Positions 1 through 7,602 of a stretch of DNA of 64,000 nucleotides are shown here, in pieces; position 1 is the first letter of the stretch; each line of letters opens with the position of its first letter. The stretch is from the NCBI GenBank assembly GCA_035949375.1, contig DASZIG010000036.1, positions 1-64,000 of the forward strand. The letters are read 5' to 3'. The stretch is from Gp13-AA77 sp035949375. GTDB taxonomy: Bacteria; Acidobacteriota; Terriglobia; UBA7540. The notes beneath the pieces are model-generated. The model made no database searches. It had not been told where the DNA came from and saw only the letters and a program-made list of their open reading frames with translations. The position numbers were made by a program, and so were the translations under genes.

Positions 1-2973
1 TCGGGCAACATCGGCAACGGAGCCATGGGCTTCGTGAATTCGGCCACAGGGACGGTACTGGCCAATCAGAGCACGCCGCTCGTCATCGATCCTTCGTCGA
101 GCGGCTTCAGCAATCAGGGTACGTTGAACGTGAGCGCGGGCGACACCTTGCAGATCACGGGGCCGGCGAATTCGTTCCTCAATTACTCGAGCTCGGCCAA
201 GACGCTGACGGGCGGCGCTTACGTGGTGTCGGGGACGCTTCAGTTCGGGGCGACCGGAAACACGATCACCACCAATGACTCGAGCATCACCCTGAGCGGA
301 TCGGCCGCGAAGATCATCACGCCAACGGGCGGGAACATGATCGCCCCGCTGGCGACCAACGGCGCCGGAGCCCTGTTCGAGATCACCAATGGCTACAACT
401 TCACCACCCAGGGAAATTTCACCAATAACGGCACCCTGACGGTGGGCAGCAGCAACAGCAAGTTCGAGGTGAAAAGCGGCAGCAGCCTCACCAATTTCTC
501 CGGGACCACGCTGACGGGCGGCACTTACCAACTCTTCGGAACGCTCGAGTTCGGCGCCACCGGAAGCAGCATCACCACGGACGATGCCAACATCACGCTG
601 ACAGGCGCGAGCGCGAAGATCATCAATTTCGGGAACCAGAACATGCTTTCGGCTTTGGCCAGCATCGGCGCGGGATCGAGCCTCACCATTCAAAGCGGGG
701 CCAACCTCACCACCTCCGCCAACTTCACCAACAACGGCACGATCACGGTGGGCTCCGGCGACACCTTCTCGGTGACCGGCAACCTCACCAACGTCTCCGC
801 CGGCGCCATCACGGGCGGCACCTACAACCTGACGGGCATTTTGAAGGCGACGAACGCCAGCGGCATCACCACCAACTCCGCCAACATCACCTTGACTGGG
901 AGCGGAGCGCTTGAAAACCAGAGCGGCGTTAACGCTCTGGCGGGCCTCGCGACCAACTCGTCTGGCTCGAGCTTCACCATCACCGGCGGAGCGAACTTTA
1001 CCACCGCCGGCGCCTTTACGAATAGCGGCACCCTGACCGTGGGCAGCGGCAGCACCTTCAACTCTTCGGCCGGGAGTTACACCAACGCGGGCGCTACGAC
1101 CGTGCAAAACGGCGGCGTGTTCATGACGGCCGGCACCGTCACCAACACCGGCACGGCGTCCCTTAGCTCCACCGGGTCCAACACCGAGCTGCAGTTGACC
1201 GCGAACGCCACCTTGACGGGCACCGGCACGCTGACGCTTTCGAACAACGCCGCCAACCTCATTACCGCCTCGGCGGGAACAGACGTGCTGACCAACTCGA
1301 GCACGATTCAGGGATCGGGCACGATCTCGGGCCTTCTCCTCGCGAACTCGGGGACCGTGGACGCCGACCAGAGCACGTCGTTGATTGTCAGCCCGAGCAC
1401 CGGAACGAATACGAACACGGCGACTCTGGAGGCCTCGGCGGGCGGCACGCTAGACCTTATGGGCACATGGACGAACGCAGGGGGAACGATCCTGGCCACC
1501 GGAACCGGCTCCCAGGTCCTGCTGAATGGCGCCGCCATCGGCGGCGGCACGCTGACGAGCGTGTCGGGCGGTGTGCTGGTGGGCGAGAACGGGGCCACGC
1601 TGAATGGATCCTCAGGCACCGTGACCATCTCCACGGGCAGCACGCTGCAGGTGAGCAACGGCGAGACCCTCAACGCCTCGGGGACGATCACGAATAACGG
1701 CACCATCACCCTGAACTCGACCGGCTCGAACACTGAGCTGGTCTTCACGGGGGCCGCGGACACTTTGGGCGGCACGGGCAAGCTGATCCTGGGCGCCAAC
1801 GCGGACAACATCGTCACGGCCAGCGCCTCGAGTGACGTGCTGACCAACAGCGAGACGATCGAGGGCTCGGGCAACCTGGGCGATGCCAAGATGGGGCTGG
1901 TGAACAACACCGGCAAGTCGATCATCGCCAATCAGAGCACGCCGCTGATCATCGACACCAGCAGCAAGGGGTTCAACAACAAGGGGACGCTGAGCGTGAG
2001 CGCCGGCGACACGCTCGAGATCATGGGGCCGTTCACCAACTTCTCAGCGGGCACGCTCACGGGCGGCACCTACACGGTGACCGGGATTTTGGACCTGCCG
2101 AGCGGCGATAGCATCACGAGCAACGCCGCTACCATCACGCTGACCGGCGCCGCGGCCGAGATCAAGAATCCGGCGGGCAGCGGCAGCAATGCTCTCGGCG
2201 CTTTGGCGAGCAACGCGTCCACGGGCATTTTCACGGTAACCGGGGGCCAGGCCCTGACCGATTCGACCACGGCGGTGACGAACGCCGGGACCCTGACGGT
2301 GGCGAAGAACAGCAAACTGACGCTGTCAGCCGCCAGCGGGACGTACACACAGAGCGCCGGGACGACGACGGTGGACGGCACACTGACGGCGAAGGGCGGC
2401 ATCACCTTCAATGGCGGCTCGGTGTTCGGGAACGGCGGCACCCTCAGCGCCGGCACCACCGGGACGGTGACAGACAACGCCACGTTCAACATCGGCGACA
2501 CGCTCATGACCGCGGGAAAGGAAACGATCACGGGCGCGTACAGCCAGACGTCGACGGGAGCGATCAACATCGACATCGGGGGAACCACGGCGGGCACGCA
2601 GTTCGATCAGTTGACGATAAGCAGCACGGCGAGCCTGAACGGCGTCCTGAACCTGGATTTGATCAACGGCTTCGTGCCGACGCTGACGGAGACCTTCGAC
2701 ATTCTCAACGCGAGCTCAGTGACGGGGACGTTCGCCACGGTGAACGGGACCAGCATCAACAGCAACGAGCATTTCGGGGTGGTTTACAACGCGAACAACG
2801 TCACGCTCGACGTGCTTTCGGGCCCAGTCGGGTCCGGCGGCTGGGGAGGCGGGTCGCCGGGCTCAGGATCGGGCTCGGGATCGCCGTCCACTCCGGAACC
2901 CGGGAGCCTGGTGCTTCTCGGCAGCGGACTGCTCGGCTTGTGGCGCCTGGCGCGCCGCCGGCCCAGAATCTAG
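1..2973 (+). CDS. PEP-CTERM-anchored repetitive surface protein, 5' truncated
   Basis: The frame is open from base 1, so the N-terminus lies outside the window; the first ATG at 25 is internal, because the residues around it (GNIGNGAMGFVN) recur later as GNLGDAKMGLVN. At least 990 residues remain. The body is low-complexity Ser/Thr/Gly/Asn sequence in imperfect repeats of about 85-95 residues, with units such as FTNNGTLTVGS, LTGGTY and ANITLTGA, typical of secreted beta-helix or autotransporter-like adhesins. The C-terminus is a Gly/Ser linker, then the tripartite PEP-CTERM signal: PEP, a hydrophobic stretch (GSLVLLGSGLLGLW) and a basic tail (RLARRRPRI). By family knowledge this directs exosortase-dependent processing and surface display. 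No exosortase is in the window. It is likely an extracellular matrix or surface protein; its exact role is unknown. Confidence 0.85.
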   Translation, partial: SGNIGNGAMGFVNSATGTVLANQSTPLVIDPSSSGFSNQGTLNVSAGDTLQITGPANSFLNYSSSAKTLTGGAYVVSGTLQFGATGNTITTNDSSITLSGSAAKIITPTGGNMIAPLATNGAGALFEITNGYNFTTQGNFTNNGTLTVGSSNSKFEVKSGSSLTNFSGTTLTGGTYQLFGTLEFGATGSSITTDDANITLTGASAKIINFGNQNMLSALASIGAGSSLTIQSGANLTTSANFTNNGTITVGSGDTFSVTGNLTNVSAGAITGGTYNLTGILKATNASGITTNSANITLTGSGALENQSGVNALAGLATNSSGSSFTITGGANFTTAGAFTNSGTLTVGSGSTFNSSAGSYTNAGATTVQNGGVFMTAGTVTNTGTASLSSTGSNTELQLTANATLTGTGTLTLSNNAANLITASAGTDVLTNSSTIQGSGTISGLLLANSGTVDADQSTSLIVSPSTGTNTNTATLEASAGGTLDLMGTWTNAGGTILATGTGSQVLLNGAAIGGGTLTSVSGGVLVGENGATLNGSSGTVTISTGSTLQVSNGETLNASGTITNNGTITLNSTGSNTELVFTGAADTLGGTGKLILGANADNIVTASASSDVLTNSETIEGSGNLGDAKMGLVNNTGKSIIANQSTPLIIDTSSKGFNNKGTLSVSAGDTLEIMGPFTNFSAGTLTGGTYTVTGILDLPSGDSITSNAATITLTGAAAEIKNPAGSGSNALGALASNASTGIFTVTGGQALTDSTTAVTNAGTLTVAKNSKLTLSAASGTYTQSAGTTTVDGTLTAKGGITFNGGSVFGNGGTLSAGTTGTVTDNATFNIGDTLMTAGKETITGAYSQTSTGAINIDIGGTTAGTQFDQLTISSTASLNGVLNLDLINGFVPTLTETFDILNASSVTGTFATVNGTSINSNEHFGVVYNANNVTLDVLSGPVGSGGWGGGSPGSGSGSGSPSTPEPGSLVLLGSGLLGLWRLARRRPRI

Positions 2974-3068
2974 GGCATTCGCCAGCCCGGATTTGCCTGC
3001 TCTCGCCACCGGCGCTGCTGTATACTGGCGGCTCCCGTAGTTGAGCCGACGGGTGCCGGAGACGTTGA

Positions 3069-4409
3069 GTGGCGTCGCCTTCACGTGCCGCAAGTGCGCT
3101 TGCGCCCTCCGTCGCGGAGAGTGCCGATCAAGCGCGCCGTCTGATCGCCATCCGGCTGCTTCCCTTCCTTTTCGTCCTCTACATCGTCAACTATCTCGGC
3201 CGCACCAACCTTGCGTACGCGGCGCTCGGAATGTCGCGCGATCTCGGATTCAGCGACCGCGTGTTTGGTCTCGGAGCCGGCATTTTCTTCGTGAGCTATG
3301 TGGCGTTGCAGATCCCCGGCGCCCTGCTGGTGGAGCGCTGGAGCGCGCGCGGCATGATCGCCGGCAGCATGATCGCGGCCGGGGCGCTCACGGCCTCGAT
3401 CGCGCTGGTGCACACGTCCGGCCAACTCTACTTGACGCGCTTCGCTCTCGGCGCGGCGGAATCCGCCTACTTCCCGGGCGTGGTGGTCTACCTCAGCCAT
3501 TGGTTCATTCGGGAGGACCGGGCGAAGGCGTCCAGCAATTTCATGGCGGCCATTCCGCTGTCGTTCGTAATCGGATCGCCGCTCGCCGGATGGATCCTCA
3601 GCCATCACTGGCTGGACACGCCGGGTTGGCGATGGGTCTTCATCCTGGAAGGCGCGCCCGCCGTGCTGCTGGGCGTGGTGGCGCTGTTCTACGTGACGGA
3701 TTGGCCGCGGCAGGCGCGCTGGCTCGATCGCGGCCAGAAGCAATGGATCGAACAAAAGCTGACGGAAGAAAAGCCGGCGAACCCGTCGTCCATCACGGTG
3801 GGACAGACGTTGCGGTCGCGCGCCGTCCTGATGCTGTGCTCGGTGACCTTTCTCGGCTACTTTACGGCTTACAGTTTCGCCTTCTGGTATCCGACCATGC
3901 TGAAGCGCTGGTCCGGACTCTCGGACGCGCGCGTCGGCCTGCTCGGCGCCCTGCCCTACGCGGCGGGATTCGTCGTCATGCTCATCAACGGATGGCACTC
4001 CGACCGCACCCGCGAAAGGCCGTGGCATACCGCGCTTCCGCTCTTCATCGCAGCGGTTGCGATGCTTGGCCTCATCACCCTGCACGGCTCGACGGCGTTC
4101 ACGCTGACGTGGTTTTCCATGGGCTCGATGACCACGGCTTTTCTCCCGATCTTCTGGACGATTCCGAGCGAAATTCTCACAAACTCCGCCGCCGCCGCGG
4201 CAGTGGGGCTGATTAACGCCGTGGGCAGCGTGGCGGGGTTTGCCGGCCCTTACGCCTTCGGATACCTGGCGACGCGGACGGGGTCATTCTCATATGGGTT
4301 GGCGCTGATGATGGTCGCGGGCCTGGCGGGCGGCATTGTGGTCTTGCTGCTTCCGAGGGCGCGCTCAGCCGGCCCGTCCGGGTCGAGGGCCAAGTGGAGG
4401 ACGCCGTGA
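3069..4409 (+). CDS. MFS transporter (anion:cation symporter-like)
   Basis: A 446-residue inner-membrane protein with about twelve hydrophobic segments and a central cytoplasmic loop around residues 215-245. The start LLPFLFVLYIVNYLGRTNLA and the following MSRDLGFSDRVFGLGAGIFF resemble the ACS family (phthalate, hexuronate and tartrate-type permeases), in which this first helix and loop are conserved. The acidic residue in TM1 usual for that family is N here (VNYLGRTN), so substrate and coupling cannot be named. The start is GTG at 3069 with GGAG seven bases upstream. The 3' end overlaps the next gene by 16 bases, suggesting translational coupling with yceH. Confidence 0.85.
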   Translation: MASPSRAASALAPSVAESADQARRLIAIRLLPFLFVLYIVNYLGRTNLAYAALGMSRDLGFSDRVFGLGAGIFFVSYVALQIPGALLVERWSARGMIAGSMIAAGALTASIALVHTSGQLYLTRFALGAAESAYFPGVVVYLSHWFIREDRAKASSNFMAAIPLSFVIGSPLAGWILSHHWLDTPGWRWVFILEGAPAVLLGVVALFYVTDWPRQARWLDRGQKQWIEQKLTEEKPANPSSITVGQTLRSRAVLMLCSVTFLGYFTAYSFAFWYPTMLKRWSGLSDARVGLLGALPYAAGFVVMLINGWHSDRTRERPWHTALPLFIAAVAMLGLITLHGSTAFTLTWFSMGSMTTAFLPIFWTIPSEILTNSAAAAAVGLINAVGSVAGFAGPYAFGYLATRTGSFSYGLALMMVAGLAGGIVVLLLPRARSAGPSGSRAKWRTP

Positions 4410-5056
4410 ATGTCGTGCTGAGCGAGGTTGAAGCCCGCGTGCTTGGGGCGCTGGTTGAGAAGGAGATCACCACGCCGGACTACTATCCGCTCTCCCTGAA
4501 CGCGCTGGTCAACGCCTGCAACCAAAAGTCGAATCGCGAGCCGGTGATGGATCTCGGCGAAGACGAGGTGCGCGAGGGACTGGACGGTTTGAACCGGCTG
4601 GGGCTCGCCGGCGCCGCCCGCGGCGCGGACAGCCGCGTGACCAAGTATGAGCACCGCTTGCAGGAAGCCTTCAACTTCGAACGGCGGGAAACTGCCGTCC
4701 TTTGCGTGCTTCTGTTGCGCGGACCCCAGACGCCAGGTGAACTGCGCGGGCGTACCGAGCGTATGCATCGTTTCAGCGATCTCGATGAAGTGCAGACGGC
4801 GCTGCGCCGCCTGATGGAACGCCAGCCGCCGCTGGTGAAGGCGCTTCCCCGGCAGCCCGGCACCAAAGAGTTGCGATACGCGCATCTGCTTTCCGGCGAC
4901 GTGGAGTCCTGGGAGCCGCCGGCCGAATCGCAGGGGGAGGGTGGATCGGTGGACGCCGACAGGATCGCGCGCCTCGAAGGCGCGGTCGCAAGCCTGCAGT
5001 CCGAAGTCGAGGAACTGAAGCGCCAGTTCGCGGATTTTCGCACGCAGTTCGAATGA
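4394..5056 (+). CDS. yceH: YceH/DUF480 family protein
   Basis: This 220-residue protein matches the UPF0502/YceH family: LSEVEARVLGALVEKEITTP near the start, then YYPLSLNALVNACNQKSNR and an R-VTKYEHR segment. The family has two winged-helix-like domains (here about residues 5-85 and 95-165). The C-terminal 40 residues form a probable coiled coil (RIARLEGAVASLQSEVEELK), which is common in the family. The biochemical function is not established; the fold suggests nucleic-acid or protein binding. The GTG start at 4394 lies inside the 3' end of the MFS gene; a second in-frame GTG at 4406 is an alternative. Confidence 0.88.
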   Translation: MEDAVNVVLSEVEARVLGALVEKEITTPDYYPLSLNALVNACNQKSNREPVMDLGEDEVREGLDGLNRLGLAGAARGADSRVTKYEHRLQEAFNFERRETAVLCVLLLRGPQTPGELRGRTERMHRFSDLDEVQTALRRLMERQPPLVKALPRQPGTKELRYAHLLSGDVESWEPPAESQGEGGSVDADRIARLEGAVASLQSEVEELKRQFADFRTQFE

Positions 5057-5073
5057 AGACGAAATACAGGTGT

Positions 5074-5349
5074 TCAGGGTTCGGCCGTGGTGGGATCAAT
5101 GACCGTTACGATCTCGGAAATTCGATTGGCCGGGAATCCACCCTGCGCGGCGTGTTCGCGAATCAAGTCGGGACTGGGTGCGAGGTAGATGCAGTAGATT
5201 TTGTCATCGGTGACGTAGCTTTCCACCCACTGAATCTGGGGACCGAGGCCGCGCAGCACGCTGCACGACTTCTGCGAAACGCCGCGCAGTTCGTCAGGAG
5301 TAAGCTTGCCGGCGCCGGGAATCTCGCGCTCGATAAGGTATTTTGGCAA
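5074..5349 (-). CDS. DUF4242 small protein
   Basis: A 91-residue protein beginning MPKYLIEREIPGAGKLTPDE, with QWVESYVTDDKIYCIYLAP and IREHAAQGGFPANRISEI. This is the DUF4242 (SCO4226/nickel-binding ferredoxin-like) pattern: a short alpha/beta protein with a conserved Tyr/Cys strand and a His-Ala-x-x-Gly-Phe segment. A role in metal binding is known only for a few members, so no function is assigned. It stands alone on the minus strand between yceH and the acetyltransferase, tail to tail with yceH. Confidence 0.8.
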   Translation of the reverse strand: MPKYLIEREIPGAGKLTPDELRGVSQKSCSVLRGLGPQIQWVESYVTDDKIYCIYLAPSPDLIREHAAQGGFPANRISEIVTVIDPTTAEP

Positions 5350-5484
5350 AGGGTGGTTCCTCCGTCTCTCCGGTCTCCGCTCTTAAGCGCCCCGAAACCG
5401 TCCCGGTATTGTACCAGTTTGAGGAGGGCGCCGGGGAATGCGAGAACTTTTTGTTGAATCGTCCGCGAGGGATTAAAGGCGACC

Positions 5485-5982
5485 ATGCTCACCATCGTTG
5501 AGGCGGCATCCGCGGAGCAGGTGGTCGAGGCGCGGCGGCTCTTTCAGGAGTATGCCGCCGGACTCGGGGTCGATCTCTGCTTTCAGAATTTCGAGCAAGA
5601 ACTCGCGGACCTTCCTGGCGACTACGCTTCACCCGCGGGCCGTCTCCTGCTCGCGCTCGATGGCCGCGAGAGCGCAGGCTGCGTGGCCCTGCGTCCATTG
5701 TCGGATGAAGTCTGCGAGATGAAGCGCCTGTACGTCAGGCCGCGATTTCGCGGGACGGGCCTCGGCCGGCGGCTGGCCGTCGAAATCATGCGCCAGGCTC
5801 GAGAGATCGGCTACAAGCGAATCCGTCTCGATACCATGCCGTCTATGAAGCAGGCCATCCCCTTGTACCGGTCGCTCGGATTTCACCCCATCGAGCCCTA
5901 CCGCCTGAATCCTGTGGAAGGAGCGCTCTTCATGGAAGCCGAGCTTGGCGTTAGCAGCGTTGCGGCCGAGGGAGTGGAATAA
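5485..5982 (+). CDS. GNAT-family N-acetyltransferase
   Basis: A 165-residue single-domain GNAT protein. The acetyl-CoA pyrophosphate loop is PRFRGTGLGRRLAVEIM (about residues 89-105), preceded by the strand CEMKRLYV and followed by GYKRIRLDTMPSMKQAIPLY and SLGFHPIEPYRLNP. The first 50 residues (VVEARRLFQEYAAGLGVDLC) are typical of a common subgroup of small unassigned acetyltransferases. The substrate is unknown. It is a monocistronic gene with ATG at 5485; upstream lies a 135-base gap shared with the divergent DUF4242 gene. Confidence 0.85.
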   Translation: MLTIVEAASAEQVVEARRLFQEYAAGLGVDLCFQNFEQELADLPGDYASPAGRLLLALDGRESAGCVALRPLSDEVCEMKRLYVRPRFRGTGLGRRLAVEIMRQAREIGYKRIRLDTMPSMKQAIPLYRSLGFHPIEPYRLNPVEGALFMEAELGVSSVAAEGVE

Positions 5983-6019
5983 GCGGACGCCCGGAGACTG
6001 GGCCGGCTGGAAAGGCTCC

Positions 6020-6673
6020 TCAAACTGCGTAGGCCCGCAACCCGGAGATCACTTTGAGGACGGGCTCGGTTGCGAGCTGCACTTCCTCCGCAGTCACGCC
6101 GGGCGCAGTTTCCCGCAAGAGCAGACCTTCCGGCGTTACGTCGATGACGGCGAGTTCGGTGACGATCGTATCCACCACGGCGGCGCCCGTCAGCGGCAGC
6201 GTGCATCGCTTCAGAATCTTGGGACGCCCGTCCCTGGTAGTGTGCTCCATGGCCACGATCACCCGGTTGGCGCCCGCCACCAGATCCATGCTGCCGCCCA
6301 TGCCCTTCACGACCTTGCCTGGAATCATCCAGCTCGCGAGATTTCCCAGTTTGTCCACTTCCATGGCGCCGAGCACGGTCAGGTCCACGTGCCCGCCGCG
6401 GACCATGGCAAAAGAGTCCGCGCTCGAGAAATAAGACGTGCCGGGAATCTCCGTTACCGTCTCCTTGCCGGCATTGATGAGGTCCGGGTCTTCTTCGCCC
6501 TCGAAGGGGAACGGCCCCACTCCGAGCATGCCGTTTTCGGACTGCAGGATCACTTCGATGCCGGGCGGCACATAGTTCGAAACCAGCGTCGGAATGCCGA
6601 TCCCGAGGTTGGCGTAATAGCCGTCTTGCAGCTCGAGCGCGATGCGGCGCGCGATGAGCTCACGCTTGTCCAT
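6020..6673 (-). CDS. scoB: 3-oxoacid CoA-transferase subunit B
   Basis: A 217-residue beta subunit of a two-subunit (SCOT/AtoDA type) CoA-transferase, which moves CoA between succinyl-CoA or acetyl-CoA and a 3-oxoacid such as acetoacetate. The catalytic glutamate is visible as E46 in the SENGMLG motif, after LGIGIPTLVSNYVP. Further family blocks are FSSADSFAMVRGGHVD, LGAMEVDKLGNLASWMIPGK and MGGSMDLVAGA. It lies 44 bases downstream of the alpha subunit, as expected for a co-transcribed pair. It is likely used for ketone-body or 3-oxoacid breakdown in the cytoplasm. Confidence 0.93.
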   Translation of the reverse strand: MDKRELIARRIALELQDGYYANLGIGIPTLVSNYVPPGIEVILQSENGMLGVGPFPFEGEEDPDLINAGKETVTEIPGTSYFSSADSFAMVRGGHVDLTVLGAMEVDKLGNLASWMIPGKVVKGMGGSMDLVAGANRVIVAMEHTTRDGRPKILKRCTLPLTGAAVVDTIVTELAVIDVTPEGLLLRETAPGVTAEEVQLATEPVLKVISGLRAYAV

Positions 6674-6717
6674 AGGGTTGCCGGCGGACGGTGATCCTCG
6701 AAGGGCGAGCGAAAGCG

Positions 6718-7416
6718 TTACGCTCTCGGTCGAACCGTTCGCTTCTCAATCCGCTTCTCGTAGTCCTTCCCCTGAAAAATCCTCTTCACGAAGATCCCGG
6801 GCGTGACGATCGCGTCGGGATGCAGTTGGCCGAGATCCGCCAGATGTTCCACTTCGGCGATGGTGATCTTCGCTGCGGTCGCCATGACCGGATTAAAGTT
6901 CCGCGCCGTCTTCCGGTATACGAGATTCCCCCAGCGATCGCCTTTCCATGCCTTGACGAAGGCGAAGTCTGCCGTGAGGCCCCGCTCCAGCAGATGCTTT
7001 CTGCCGTCGAACTCGCGCACTTCCTTTCCGTCTTCCACCAATGTGCCTACGCCGGTGGGCGTATAGAAACCGGCGATCCCTGCTCCGCCGGCGCGGATGC
7101 GCTCAGCAAGCGTGCCCTGGGGATTAAGCTGCAGTTCGATCTCGCCCTTGAGCGCCTGCTCCTCCAGCCGCTTGTTCTCGCCCACGTAACTGCCGATCAG
7201 GCGGCTGATTTGCCGGGTCTCCAGCAGCTTGCCCAGGCCGAAGTCACCCACGCCCGCATTGTTGCTGATCACGGTAAGATTGCGGACCTCCTTCCGTCGT
7301 ACCGCATCGATCAGGTTTTCCGGAATGCCGCAAAGGCCGAAGCCCCCGACCATGATGCTCGCGCCGTCTTCGAGGCCGGCGATGGCCGCGTCCGCATCGG
7401 GAAAGAGCTTATTCAC
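6718..7416 (-). CDS. scoA: 3-oxoacid CoA-transferase subunit A
   Basis: The 232-residue alpha subunit of the CoA-transferase. The CoA-binding block is ASIMVGGFGLCGIPENLIDA near the N-terminus, followed by NLTVISNNAGVGDFGLGKLL, GSYVGENK and LNPQGTLAERIRAGGAGI; the C-terminal DAIVTPGIFVKRIF is typical. An upstream ATG at 7467 keeps the frame open, but the extra 17 residues are arginine-rich and unlike the family, so the GTG at 7416 (MNKLFPDADAAI) is preferred. First gene of a scoA-scoB operon. Confidence 0.92.
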   Translation of the reverse strand: MNKLFPDADAAIAGLEDGASIMVGGFGLCGIPENLIDAVRRKEVRNLTVISNNAGVGDFGLGKLLETRQISRLIGSYVGENKRLEEQALKGEIELQLNPQGTLAERIRAGGAGIAGFYTPTGVGTLVEDGKEVREFDGRKHLLERGLTADFAFVKAWKGDRWGNLVYRKTARNFNPVMATAAKITIAEVEHLADLGQLHPDAIVTPGIFVKRIFQGKDYEKRIEKRTVRPRA

Positions 7417-7602
7417 GGTTCTTCTCCGCGCCCAAGTCTGCGTTGTGCCTTCCAGCGCCCGGCGCAACGATGGGACGTGACGCGTTCGGGATGCATGAAG
7501 ATTATCACGACAGTTTCGGCCTTCGGCGCGGATTTTTCGCGTGACATTCGCCCCTGATGTCCGTCAATTAAGAATATGGCACTTTTACAAAACTGGAACC
7601 GC

